64,000 bases of DNA from CAVZGO01 sp963774935 (lineage in GTDB: Bacteria > Chloroflexota > Anaerolineae > Anaerolineales > UBA4823). The position numbers were made by a program, and so were the translations under genes. The DNA lies in the NCBI GenBank assembly GCA_963774935.1, contig CAVZGO010000001.1, positions 434,001-498,000 of the forward strand. The letters run 5' to 3'. Shown piece after piece: positions 40,325 through 48,877 of this stretch (positions are counted from its first letter, which is position 1; every line of letters starts with the position of its first letter). Below the pieces are notes generated by a model. The model was given only the letters and a program-made list of their open reading frames with translations. It was not told the DNA's origin and did no database searches.

Positions 40325-40963
40325 TTGATGAGAACTCTTGAAGGGCTTAGAAAGCTTTTAGAGCTTGAGAATGTGGGTATCGATGTTTCAGGAGTCAAAG
40401 ATAAGATTGGTGAGCATATTTCCCTTAGTGAAAAACTGGAAGATACACGCGCAAAGATTGCCGCGTTGCGTCCTGGGGCTGGTTTCGAGGAACAATACAC
40501 GCGGCTATCCAAGAAAGCTGAAAGCCTGGGCGAGATGCTTCAATCAGTTAATGACGAGCTTTTAGAGTTGATTGGCAAGTATCGTCTTGTGGCATACTTA
40601 GAAGCTATTCCAGCAAGTTTTGATTTATTAGAAGCGTCTATCGCTGAGCTTGACACTGAGATAATTTCTCATTTTCGGCAAGCCAAAGATTTAATCCTGG
40701 CGCGGTATGCGTTGACGGAAAAGATGTCCACTTTAAAAGGGCTGTCTGATGGTATCTATTCCGATTATCAACATGAGGGTATCGCGGAGCATGGGTATTC
40801 TATCCGTTTACCCTGGTCTGCCCATTGGAGCGCGGCTAGACCAAGTAACGGCGCTGGGTTGGTCAATTCTTTCTTTACTCGGTTTGGGCGCATTGCGTCC
40901 AGTGGCGGAGCGTTACCAGGTGATGACGTTACATTACTTAAAATGCTTCGGGGATGGCGATAA
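40325..40963 (+). CDS. Hypothetical element protein, 212 residues
   Basis: Mostly helical with probable coiled coil (LEGLRKLLELENVGIDVSGV, ISLSEKLEDTRAKIAALRPG) and a C-terminal segment rich in Ser/Gly. The frame opens at TTG 40325/ATG 40328 without a good site. A GTG at 40306 behind GAGGTG opens another frame that stops at 40341, so a small shift near 40335 may hide the real start. Stop and next start overlap as TAATG at 40961-40965. Confidence 0.62.
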   Translation: MMRTLEGLRKLLELENVGIDVSGVKDKIGEHISLSEKLEDTRAKIAALRPGAGFEEQYTRLSKKAESLGEMLQSVNDELLELIGKYRLVAYLEAIPASFDLLEASIAELDTEIISHFRQAKDLILARYALTEKMSTLKGLSDGIYSDYQHEGIAEHGYSIRLPWSAHWSAARPSNGAGLVNSFFTRFGRIASSGGALPGDDVTLLKMLRGWR

Positions 40964-41382
40964 TGGCAAACGTAACCGAACGCGATTTAGACGGTAAGAT
41001 AAAGAAAGCTGTTCTCGATTCTGAGACTGCGGCGCAAATGGCCGCGTTGCGGTGGTCGAAACCACGTCAAGAGCGCATAGAGCGTTTACTTCGTGATAGG
41101 GGCATCAATCCTAAATCTGCCGATGAGGGGCTTTATAGCCTTGCTGAATTGGCAACGTCTAATAAAGCAGGTGCGGTTTATGCATTGCGGTATCTCGACC
41201 AGCTGACCAGGCGCGATGATAATATTTTAGATGTGCCGCGTGTGGAGTTCTTGGAGGGGTGCGATAAGGTTGTGAAGGTCAATGACAAGTATTATCTAGA
41301 ATTAGAGTATGACGATTTGAAAATGATACTTGCTGAAATTGGCGAAATAACACTATCGCGTGAACGAGGCGAGGCGTTGTAA
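40963..41382 (+). CDS. Hypothetical element protein, 139 residues
   Basis: ANVTERDLDGKIKKAVLDSE, then RLLRDRGINPKSADEGLYSL, with an acidic C terminus (YYLELEYDDLKMILAEIGEI). Soluble. Start at ATG 40963 chosen because it overlaps the previous stop. Last gene of the unknown run. Not recognised. Confidence 0.65.
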   Translation: MANVTERDLDGKIKKAVLDSETAAQMAALRWSKPRQERIERLLRDRGINPKSADEGLYSLAELATSNKAGAVYALRYLDQLTRRDDNILDVPRVEFLEGCDKVVKVNDKYYLELEYDDLKMILAEIGEITLSRERGEAL

Positions 41383-41412
41383 ACACTGGTTAGCATGGGT
41401 AAGAATTTCGGT

Positions 41413-41446
41413 CGTCTAGACATCACCCGCAAGGCGTCTAGACATC
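41413..41446. repeat. Paired CGTCTAGACATC repeats
   Basis: Two identical 12-base units (41413 and 41435), 22 bases apart, each containing the palindrome GTCTAGAC. They lie between the unknown operon and integrase 2, the sort of place for a regulator or recombinase binding site. Confidence 0.5.
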
Positions 41447-41601
41447 CGACGGTACGGTCAGGGCTCTTAATCCATTTCTACTCTGCCCGTACTATGTTTT
41501 TAATGCTCATGTGTTGTCCTGGGGGTGTTCTAAATATTCTTGCGAAGGTACGCACTGGTCTTGTCATATTTGATTTCTTTAACATTTAAGTCAAATAATA
41601 G

Positions 41602-41630
41602 TTGACAGGATTGTTTATTAGCTGTAATAT
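41602..41630 (+). promoter_or_regulatory. Consensus-like promoter for integrase 2
   Basis: TTGACA, 17-base spacer, TAATAT; 49 bases before the start codon of the integrase at 41680. Close to the sigma-70 consensus. Confidence 0.85.
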
Positions 41631-41679
41631 TGATTATAGGCAATAACAACCTTTCAGGAAAATCCTTTACGAGGGAATT

Positions 41680-42624
41680 ATGAACAGCTTAACAATCATT
41701 AAACCTGAGGTGCAAGTTATCAGTGATTGGTATAAGGCTCTAGATTTACGTGTTGCCGCGGGTGATATTTCAAGCACAACCGGAGCAACCTACAAACGTG
41801 GGATGAATAAATTTATCCGATGGGTAGATAGTAAAAGCGTAACAGTGGTAAATGCTGACATTATTCAAAACTGGAAAGCTGACCTGTTAGCAAGCGGTAT
41901 AAAACCTTCATCAATAAATACCTGGCTTGCTGGTGTTCGTGCTTTCTTTTCCTGGGCTGTGGGCTCTGGTTTGCTGGCTGTCAATCCTACATTAAGCGTT
42001 AAGGGGGTGAAGCGTAAAAATACAGGTAAAAAACATTTACGTTCTGCATTATCCGACCATGAGGTAATACGGGTTTTGGCGCAACCTGACCGGAGCACAA
42101 AACAGGGGAGACGGGATTATTGTATCCTGGCGCTAAAGGCGTATTGCGGGGTGCGTGATATTGAAATAAATCGGGCTGACCTGTGCGATATTGATACCGT
42201 AAATAGTTATCCTGTGCTACACGTCCAGGGCAAGGGAGCAACAGAAAAAGATGATTTGGTTGTTGTTTACCATATGAATGCGCAAGAAGCATTATTTGAT
42301 TGGTTAGCGGTACGGGGTAATAAACCTGGGGCGCTATTTGTGTCATTATCGCATAGGTCAAGCGGGGAGCGTTTAGGTTTATCTGCTATCCGTCATCTGG
42401 TTATTGGTTATTATCGGGGGGCTGGTATTATTGATGAGCGTAAAACGTCCCATTCTCTAAGACATTCTGCTATTTCCAAAATAGCACGTAAAGACATATT
42501 GAAAGCGCGTCAAGTTGCAAGGCATAGTAGTATTGATACTACAATGATTTATGTTCATGAGGCTGACCGATTAGATAATCCTGGTGAAGCTCTGATTGAT
42601 TATGTAAATGGGAATGGGGGATAA
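41680..42624 (+). CDS. Tyrosine recombinase (integrase 2)
   Basis: 314 residues. N-terminal core-binding domain (YKRGMNKFIRWVDSKSVTVV), then catalytic Arg in AYCGVRDIEINR, HxxR in TSHSLRHSAISK, His in QVARHSSIDTT and Tyr in MIYVHEADR. Distinct in sequence from integrase 1. It may be for excision, resolution of multimers, or a second insertion target. Confidence 0.93.
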   Translation: MNSLTIIKPEVQVISDWYKALDLRVAAGDISSTTGATYKRGMNKFIRWVDSKSVTVVNADIIQNWKADLLASGIKPSSINTWLAGVRAFFSWAVGSGLLAVNPTLSVKGVKRKNTGKKHLRSALSDHEVIRVLAQPDRSTKQGRRDYCILALKAYCGVRDIEINRADLCDIDTVNSYPVLHVQGKGATEKDDLVVVYHMNAQEALFDWLAVRGNKPGALFVSLSHRSSGERLGLSAIRHLVIGYYRGAGIIDERKTSHSLRHSAISKIARKDILKARQVARHSSIDTTMIYVHEADRLDNPGEALIDYVNGNGG

Positions 42625-42965
42625 TTTAACAGGCTTAGATAGGTCATCAACGCGTTGCTATTGCTTTGTGGGTTTGGCGTTTTAGCGTTGTCTGTTTAGC
42701 GTTTTATGACCTGAAAATACCGATTTTCAGTCAAACCCCCATAACGTTGGCTATGATGGATGTTTCATTGTCTGTGTGCTACGGGTGGTTGTTGGTTCGT
42801 GTTAGTGGTCTTGTGGGTAAGAGAGAGCGCGCAAATATATTTTTGGTAGCGTAAAAACCATCTAAAATATGCAGTTCGTTGTATCCGTTTTGTTTTACAA
42901 TTTCACGCAGCTATATACAACAAAATAAATCTGAAGTCGGATTTCCATATCATAAGGAGGAAATA

Positions 42966-43379
42966 ATGGGAAGCGAAGTTGAGAAAGAAGGCTCTTGGTC
43001 ACTTTCAGATTTTATCTCACAGTTAAAATTTGTCCTTGGGTGGTATTTTAAACCAAGGATTACTATGTTAATCACAATACCAATGTTTTTATGGATGGCT
43101 TACTATTGGGTGTTCAATGTCATCATGATATTGTTGCTCGGCTTAAGTTTATTACTCGAAAATTTGGCTTTTTCTGGAAGCTGGTTCATATTCACTGTAT
43201 TGATAATTACCCTCGCACTCTCAAGTTCCATGATAAGCGGTATACCAAAAATTTGGGTAAATACCGACATGAAGAAAATCCACAAAATTCTATTGACTTT
43301 CGGTATTTTTGTCGGTGGAACAATCGCACTGATGGCTTTAAATTATTTACGAACGTATCTCCAAGAGATATTCCTATAG
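42966..43379 (+). CDS. Three-helix membrane protein of the element
   Basis: Start at ATG 42966 behind a strong AAGGAGG; the longer frame from 42879 has no such site. About 137 residues with three hydrophobic helices (TMLITIPMFLWMAYYWVFNV, FTVLIITLALSSSMISGI, and the last near the C terminus). Function unknown. The gap 42625-42965 holds no convincing gene. Confidence 0.65.
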   Translation: MGSEVEKEGSWSLSDFISQLKFVLGWYFKPRITMLITIPMFLWMAYYWVFNVIMILLLGLSLLLENLAFSGSWFIFTVLIITLALSSSMISGIPKIWVNTDMKKIHKILLTFGIFVGGTIALMALNYLRTYLQEIFL

Positions 43380-43519
43380 TCACTGTTCGGGTAAAGGGGT
43401 TAAGGAAGTAAAACAGGAAATTTGGCACTCTGGTTTCCCTTGAATTTGGTTTTCATTTATTGGAGATTTACCATAATTCGGTTATAGTTGAGGTGACACT
43501 ATTCAAGGGAGCTTAAGTC

Positions 43520-45188
43520 GTGTCCAAAAATCTATTTCAAAAAAATACCCTTTTCTATGGTGACAATTTACCTATACTCCGGGAATATATACCCGATGAA
43601 AGTATTGATTTGATTTATCTTGACCCACCATTCAATAGCAACCGGTCTTATAACGTGTTGTTCAAAGATGAAAAAGGCAAGGGTTCTGATGCGCAAATAA
43701 CCGCATTTGATGATACCTGGAGCTGGGGGGATTCAGCTGAGTCTACATATATGGAGTTATTAAGGAATAACCCTGGGAAAGTAGACGACATGGTTAGCGC
43801 ACTCCGTAATATCGTTGGAACTACAGAGTCCGATGATGGCTTACCTTGTTATGATGGCAATAAGATTGGTTGAATTACACCGAGTGTTAAAACCGACGGG
43901 GAGTTTATATCTTCATTGTGACCCAACAGCAAGTCATTATTTAAAAATTATTCTTGATACGGTTTTTGGACCTGAATATTACCGAAATGAAATAACCTGG
44001 AAAAGGTCAAGTGCTCATAGTGATATAAAGCAAGGGCGCAAGGCTTTCGGAAATATTGTTGACATTATCCTTTATTACACAAAAGGAACCGAATATACTT
44101 TCAACCCATCGTACGTAAACTATGAAGATGATTATGTACGAAAAACTTACAATTATACTGACCCTGATGGTAGAAGGTGGAAATCGAGCGATATAACAGG
44201 TCCGGGAGGTGCAGCGAAGGGAAATCCATATTACGAATTTATGGGTGTCAAGCGATATTGGCGATATTCTCAAGAAAATCTATTTAAGTTATTGTCGGAA
44301 GGACGGATTTATCAATCAAAAACAGGTGCAGTACCAAGGATGAAGCATTACCTCGATGAAATGCCTGGCATCGCATTACAAAACCTTTGGGATGACATTT
44401 CACCGATTGCTGCTCAAGCATCTGAGAGAATGGGATATCCTACTCAAAAGCCCATAAGTTTATTGGAGCGAATAATTACTGTTAGTAGTAACCCGGGAGA
44501 CATCATACTTGACCCCTTCTGCGGTTGTGGTACTGCTATCGCCGCGGCACAAAAACTTGACCGTCACTGGATAGGGATTGATATTACTCATCTATCAATA
44601 ACCCTCCAAAAATATCGACTGGAAAAAGAATTTGGTTTAGAACCTGATAAAGATTACGAGGTAATTGGAGAACCAAAAGACATTGGCTCTGCGCGGCAAC
44701 TGGCAAATGATGACAGGTATCAGTTTCAATGGTGGGCGTTATCTCTAATCGATGGAGCTAAACCCGTTGGAGGAGAAGCTGGTAGCAAGCAAGGGAAGAA
44801 GGGTTCAGACAAAGGTATTGATGGCGATATTAATTTTATTGATGGTCATAAACCAGAACAGAGGAAAGTTATTATTCAGGTAAAAAGCGGTCATGTAAAT
44901 AGCGCACAAATCCGGGACTTGCGCGGGGTAATTGACCGAGAGGGTGCGTCTATTGGTGTATTTGTCTCCCTTGAACCTCCAACAAGCGAAATGAGCAAAG
45001 AAGCGATTTCTGCCGGATATTATGCGAGCGACCTATATCAGAGGAATTACCCGAAAATTCAAATCATTACAATTGAGGAATTGTTAAGCGGGAAAAAGAT
45101 AGATATGCCGCCACTTATTACTCCCTCGTTTCGACCAGTTGAGAAGGGTAAAAAAGAAGAGGGGAAGCAAGGGAAATTTGACCTGTGA
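43520..45188 (+). CDS. DNA methyltransferase fused to an Mrr-like nuclease domain, one frameshift
   Basis: Beta-class N6/N4 DNA methyltransferase. The first frame (43520-43873) has LFYGDNLPILREYI and motif IV LIYLDPPFNSNR. A one-base shift at about 43815-43840 leads to the second frame, which ends with YPTQKPISLLERII and motif I ILDPFCGCGTAIAAAQ. The last about 150 residues carry a PD-(D/E)xK pattern of the Mrr type (GIDGDINF, then IIQVKSG). A fusion like this could be a one-gene restriction-modification unit or a modification-dependent nuclease. Target site unknown. Confidence 0.88.
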
Positions 45189-45206
45189 TTGCGACGAGGT
45201 GAATCG

Positions 45207-45662
45207 ATGGTCTTTGATGGGGTTAAGGCACTCAATCTACTTTATGAAGCAATATTACAAGCTTTAATTACGGCTGGAGCAATATTAATCACTTACAAGC
45301 TAGGCAAGATGCAATCAGATAGAGATTGGGCTAGAAAATTGGCATATGACAAACGAGAACGTGAAAGAGAGTTAGCAAGAGAGGAGACAAATAGGAAAAT
45401 AGAGGCTCTCAGGAATGTTATAAAAGCCATCTCGCTTGTGGCTCCATTCTCTCTTTATTCAAAAGATAGAATATTAACTTATAACGAGAATAAACATTCT
45501 ATTATTATTGCGTATTCTCTATATGAGCATTCTGACCGTGAAGAAATTAAGTCTGTACTGCTTGAAATGATGGATTTAGTTTGGGCTTTCTATGAAGAAA
45601 AAAATAAATATTTCAACGAGGTAATAATGAATGAATTGACCGCTTTAGAAGCCAAGTTATAA
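45207..45662 (+). CDS. Single-helix, coiled-coil protein of the element
   Basis: Starts at ATG 45207. One N-terminal membrane helix (ILQALITAGAILITYKLG), then a highly charged helix (RERERELAREETNRKIEALR) and a small helical C-terminal domain. Lies 18 bases after the methyltransferase-nuclease gene. Unknown; could be an accessory of the defence-like gene. The following 45663-45869 holds no gene. Confidence 0.6.
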   Translation: MVFDGVKALNLLYEAILQALITAGAILITYKLGKMQSDRDWARKLAYDKRERERELAREETNRKIEALRNVIKAISLVAPFSLYSKDRILTYNENKHSIIIAYSLYEHSDREEIKSVLLEMMDLVWAFYEEKNKYFNEVIMNELTALEAKL

Positions 45663-45869
45663 ATATTTATTTTGCTATTTGTCGATTTCTCTCGATTTGT
45701 ATTAATCGCGTGTGGATGAAGAAGCTAATCAAAAAATGGAATTGGTGTTATATTAAAGAAAATGTGACCAAGGGATTATTCTAAAAATATTCCAAGGTCA
45801 CTTAACATAACCGCCATATATAGGGGTGACATAACATATAACCACCACTTTTAGGTGTTTAAAAAGTTA

Positions 45870-45941
45870 TGAGCGTGGAGGGACTCGAACCCGCAACCAA
45901 TGGCTTAAAAGGCCACTGCTCTGCCATTGAGCTACACGCCC
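45870..45941 (-). tRNA. tRNA-Lys(TTT), host copy
   Basis: Same 72-base cloverleaf as at 37363, anticodon TTT, no encoded CCA. This copy keeps a near-consensus promoter on its 5' side (45960-45988) in host-type DNA, so it is the functional gene and the integration target. The element lies beyond its 3' end. Confidence 0.94.
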
Positions 45942-45959
45942 GTTGATTATTCGGACTGC

Positions 45960-45988
45960 ATTCTATCACGCCTGTTACAGACCGTCAA
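45960..45988 (-). promoter_or_regulatory. tRNA-Lys promoter
   Basis: On the minus strand: TTGACG, 17-base spacer, TAGAAT, ending 18 bases before the tRNA 5' end. Confidence 0.85.
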
Positions 45989-46026
45989 CAGCCCCGGTGT
46001 CGATCAATTTGAGGCGGGTCGATCCC

Positions 46027-46055
46027 TTGACTTTTCCAGCCAGGCTTGTTACCAT
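46027..46055 (+). promoter_or_regulatory. Thioredoxin promoter
   Basis: TTGACT, 17-base spacer, TACCAT, 26 bases before the thioredoxin start; divergent from the tRNA-Lys promoter. Confidence 0.7.
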
Positions 46056-46081
46056 GACCAGGTTCATTACAGGAGGATTGA

Positions 46082-46408
46082 ATGGCTGACATCCTAAAGA
46101 CAAATCAAGAAAATTTCCCAAAAGACGTGCTTCAAGCAGAATTACCGGTACTGGTAGATTTTTCAGCGGTCTGGTGCAACCCCTGCAAAATGCTGGATCC
46201 CATCGTTGAGCAGTTAGCTGCAGATTGGAACGGTAAGGTGAAAGTTGTCAAACTAGACGTTGACGAGAATCCGGATCTTGCCTATGAATTCCAGGTGATG
46301 GGTGTTCCAACTCTGCTGCTATTTAAAGGTGGTCAACCGGTGGAGCGCGTCACCGGCTACGCCCCACGTGAGCGCCTGGAGAAAAGATTTCTTCATCATC
46401 TAACTTGA
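46082..46408 (+). CDS. Thioredoxin with a CNPC active site
   Basis: 108 residues, complete thioredoxin fold: LVDFSAVWCNPCKMLDPIVE, VKLDVDENPDLAYEFQVMGV, cis-Pro in VPTLLLFKGGQP. The redox motif is WCNPC rather than the usual WCGPC; the Asn may alter redox potential or partner choice. RBS AGGAGG. Cytoplasmic disulfide reductase. Confidence 0.93.
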   Translation: MADILKTNQENFPKDVLQAELPVLVDFSAVWCNPCKMLDPIVEQLAADWNGKVKVVKLDVDENPDLAYEFQVMGVPTLLLFKGGQPVERVTGYAPRERLEKRFLHHLT

Positions 46409-46480
46409 TTCCATCCAGAATGACAGAAATTATTTGTTAGCGTCATCCTGGCCAATTTGATATACCAATCTCGATTAATT

Positions 46481-46515
46481 GAAGCGAGAGGAGTGTGATG
46501 CACCCCTCTCGCTTC
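46481..46515 (+). terminator. Terminator after thioredoxin
   Basis: 11-bp stem GAAGCGAGAGG/CCTCTCGCTTC with a 13-base loop, followed by TTT. Confidence 0.75.
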
Positions 46516-46593
46516 TTTGGTTATGGTTAATATTTGTTTACTGATCAGGCTGGTGCTTTCCAGAAAATCTCATGCACACTTTCTATTACTTGG

Positions 46594-46623
46594 TATAATC
46601 CACTATTGCAACCAGTCGCAATA
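46594..46623 (+). promoter_or_regulatory. -10 box and Fur-type operator before the Fur-family gene
   Basis: TATAAT at 46594-46599 is followed at once by TATTGC-N8-GCAATA (46604-46623), an inverted repeat covering the expected transcription start. Position suits autoregulation by the Fur-family protein and metal control of the operon. Confidence 0.65.
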
Positions 46624-46638
46624 ACGAAAGATATCACA

Positions 46639-47073
46639 ATGACCAACATAAACGCTGCTAAACTTCGCGCCCAGGGCTTCCGGCTCACCCCTCAACGGCT
46701 GGCAATTCTGCGCATCCTGGATGAAAACAATACCCATATGACGCCACACGAAATTTGCCTGCAGGCACAAGCGGTTATGCCCGGCTTGACGGAAGCTACC
46801 GTCTACCGAACGCTCAACTTTCTCACTGAGCAAGGTTTAATCCTGGCTGCACATGTCGGCAGCGGTCAGCTGGTTTACGAGAGCGCTGAACATGCCCACC
46901 ACCACTTGATTTGCCGCTGCTGTGGAGATAGCCACGAGATTGAGCATGCCGACCTTGCTGGGCTATACCAGTATTTCAAGTCCAGCACAGGTTATCAAAT
47001 CGACAGCTTTCACGTTACCTTCTTTGGTATCTGCCCGGATTGTGCTAAAACTCAATCCTGCGAGAATGATTAA
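46639..47073 (+). CDS. Fur-family metal-responsive repressor
   Basis: 144 residues from ATG 46639. Winged helix (GFRLTPQRLAILRILDENNT, LTEATVYRTLNFLTEQGLI), metal-binding HAHHHLICRCCGDSHEIEH and a second Cys pair CPDC. Iron, zinc, nickel or peroxide sensing cannot be separated by eye. It directly precedes cbiMQO, so nickel or cobalt control is plausible. Confidence 0.9.
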   Translation: MTNINAAKLRAQGFRLTPQRLAILRILDENNTHMTPHEICLQAQAVMPGLTEATVYRTLNFLTEQGLILAAHVGSGQLVYESAEHAHHHLICRCCGDSHEIEHADLAGLYQYFKSSTGYQIDSFHVTFFGICPDCAKTQSCEND

Positions 47074-47093
47074 TCCGTAGGAAGGAGAATAAT

Positions 47094-48050
47094 ATGCATT
47101 ACTCACCTGCACCCATGCACATCCCCGATGGTTTTCTATCCGTGGGTGTATCGATTATCTTATGGATCATTTCCATTGTGGTTATTGGCTACGCTCTTCG
47201 TCGGGTCAGCCAGGATATTGGAGAGCGCCAGGTACCCTTGATGGGCGTACTGGCTGCGGCGATTTTCGCCGGTCAGATGCTCAACTTCACCGTTGCTGGT
47301 GGGACTTCGGGACATTTGATGGGCGCAGCGATCGCGGTAATCTTACTGGGTCCATGGGCAGCCATCCTGGTGATGACCAGCGTCGTCGCCATCCAGGCTT
47401 TAATCTTCCAGGACGGCGGCTTGCTCGTGCTCGGTAGCAATATTTTTAACATGGCTATCATTGGCGTGGCAGTGTCATACTTTGTATACACAACCATCCG
47501 GCGCCTGGCAGGCGGTCGAAACTGGGGGATTTTTGTTGGAGGATTTCTGGCTGCCTGGACATCTATTGTAATCGCGTCGCTGGCTGCAGCACTTGAGCTG
47601 GCGCTCTCAGGCACATCCCCGGCAAATATCGCCGTCCTTGCGATGGGCGGTATTCACGCATTGATAGGCATTGGTGAAGGATTAATTACCGTTGGTGTGT
47701 TAGCTTTTGTCAAGGCAGCGCGACCAGACCTGCTGGGTGAACAAACACGCAAACAAGTCGGTGGCTGGGCGGTTTGGGCAGTAGGCTTGCTGCTTGCCTT
47801 GGGGTTAGCCATTCTCTCTCCTTTGGCCTCGGCTCACCCAGATGGCCTGGAATGGGTGGCTGAACAGAAAGGCTTCCTGGATACTGCACAAGGATCTGCC
47901 TACAGCATAATCCCTGACTATGTCTTCCCGGGCATCTCGAATGAAGCATTAGCGACCATCGTAGCCGGGATAATCGGTGTCCTGCTGGTCTTCCTGGTCG
48001 CGGTTGGCATCGGCTACGCCCGGCGCAAACGCACAGTGACTGGAGACTGA
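47094..48050 (+). CDS. cbiM: CbiM-type ECF cobalt/nickel transporter subunit with PDGLE tail
   Basis: 318 residues: CbiM core starting MHIPDGFLSVGV and a C-terminal PDGL/CbiN-like part (HPDGLEWVAEQKGF plus a last helix). The strong GGAAGGAG site favours ATG 47094, which adds seven residues (MHYSPAP) before MHIPDG. In the NikM/CbiM structures the N-terminal Met-His pair binds the metal, so the extension matters; an internal start at 47115 is the alternative but lacks a site. First transporter gene of the operon. Confidence 0.92.
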   Translation: MHYSPAPMHIPDGFLSVGVSIILWIISIVVIGYALRRVSQDIGERQVPLMGVLAAAIFAGQMLNFTVAGGTSGHLMGAAIAVILLGPWAAILVMTSVVAIQALIFQDGGLLVLGSNIFNMAIIGVAVSYFVYTTIRRLAGGRNWGIFVGGFLAAWTSIVIASLAAALELALSGTSPANIAVLAMGGIHALIGIGEGLITVGVLAFVKAARPDLLGEQTRKQVGGWAVWAVGLLLALGLAILSPLASAHPDGLEWVAEQKGFLDTAQGSAYSIIPDYVFPGISNEALATIVAGIIGVLLVFLVAVGIGYARRKRTVTGD

Positions 48051-48060
48051 CCAGACAGCC

Positions 48061-48864
48061 ATGCACGCTCACTTCCTGGACCCATACCGCCCGCGTTCCA
48101 GCCTATATCACCGTCTGGATGCGCGGGTTAAGCTGGTCTTTAGCCTGGCTTTCATTCTCACCAGTGCACTGATCCCGCACGGCGCATGGCCAGCTTACAT
48201 TTTATTGTTTACTGTTGCAATAATCGTCGAGCTTCTTTCCGACCTTGGGGTTGGTTACGTTCTGAAGCGCTCGGTCCTGGCGCTGCCGTTTGTATTAGCT
48301 GCGCTGCCTGTTATCTTTACCTACCAGCATGGGGATGTGGTGTTCACGATATCCATCGGATCCTGGACTTTACAGGCATATTCCGGTGGGGTGGAGCGTT
48401 TCATCAGTGTGGCGTTAAAATCCTGGCTTTCACTACAAGTGGCTATTGTTCTGGCAGCCAGCACTCCCTTCCCAGATTTGCTGAGGGCTATGCGCGCCAT
48501 CCACATTCCACGCCTGATCGTGGCAATCTTCGGACTGATGTGGCGCTACTTATTCGTGCTTGTAGACGAAGCGCTGCGCTTGATGCGTGCCCGCGCCTCC
48601 CGCAGCAGCCACTCAGACCAGGCAGGTTTCAAACCAGGTGGCAGCGTTGTCTGGCGGGCGCGTGTTACAGGCGGCATGGCAGGCAGTTTATTTCTGCGCG
48701 GCATCGAGCGCAGCGATCGCATCTACATGGCAATGCTTTCCCGTGGTTATGACGGCGAAATCCGCACCTTTCCGCTACCTCAACTCTCTGCGCTGGACCG
48801 TGTTTTCTTGTTTGGCGGACTCGCCTTCCTCGGACTGTTGCTTATATTAGCATACCTGCTTTAG
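48061..48864 (+). CDS. cbiQ: CbiQ/EcfT transmembrane coupling protein
   Basis: 267 residues, five to six helices, with the EcfT coupling stretches (ALRLMRARASR, SDRIYMAMLSRGYDG). Links CbiM to the ATPase. Start 10 bases after cbiM. Confidence 0.9.
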   Translation: MHAHFLDPYRPRSSLYHRLDARVKLVFSLAFILTSALIPHGAWPAYILLFTVAIIVELLSDLGVGYVLKRSVLALPFVLAALPVIFTYQHGDVVFTISIGSWTLQAYSGGVERFISVALKSWLSLQVAIVLAASTPFPDLLRAMRAIHIPRLIVAIFGLMWRYLFVLVDEALRLMRARASRSSHSDQAGFKPGGSVVWRARVTGGMAGSLFLRGIERSDRIYMAMLSRGYDGEIRTFPLPQLSALDRVFLFGGLAFLGLLLILAYLL

Positions 48865-48877
48865 GAATAAAAGACAA

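Larger units (their letters stand above)
37363..45943. mobile_element. Integrative element inserted at tRNA-Lys
   Basis: Bounded by 74-bp perfect direct repeats (37363-37436 and 45870-45943), each covering the whole tRNA-Lys gene plus two bases. The interior is visibly more A+T-rich than both flanks and its genes run on the plus strand. It encodes two tyrosine recombinases, small unknown genes, membrane proteins and a methyltransferase-nuclease fusion. No recognised replication, conjugation, capsid or terminase gene is seen, so it is not an obvious ICE or prophage; a satellite or integrative plasmid is possible. Confidence 0.88.

Noticed and set aside
41395..41589. 64-codon frame between the unknown operon and integrase 2
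   Set aside because: No ribosome site, overlaps the palindromic repeats and has unlikely composition for its neighbours.
42666..42854. 62-codon frame after integrase 2
   Set aside because: No ribosome site, low-complexity hydrophobic translation and no coupling to a neighbour.
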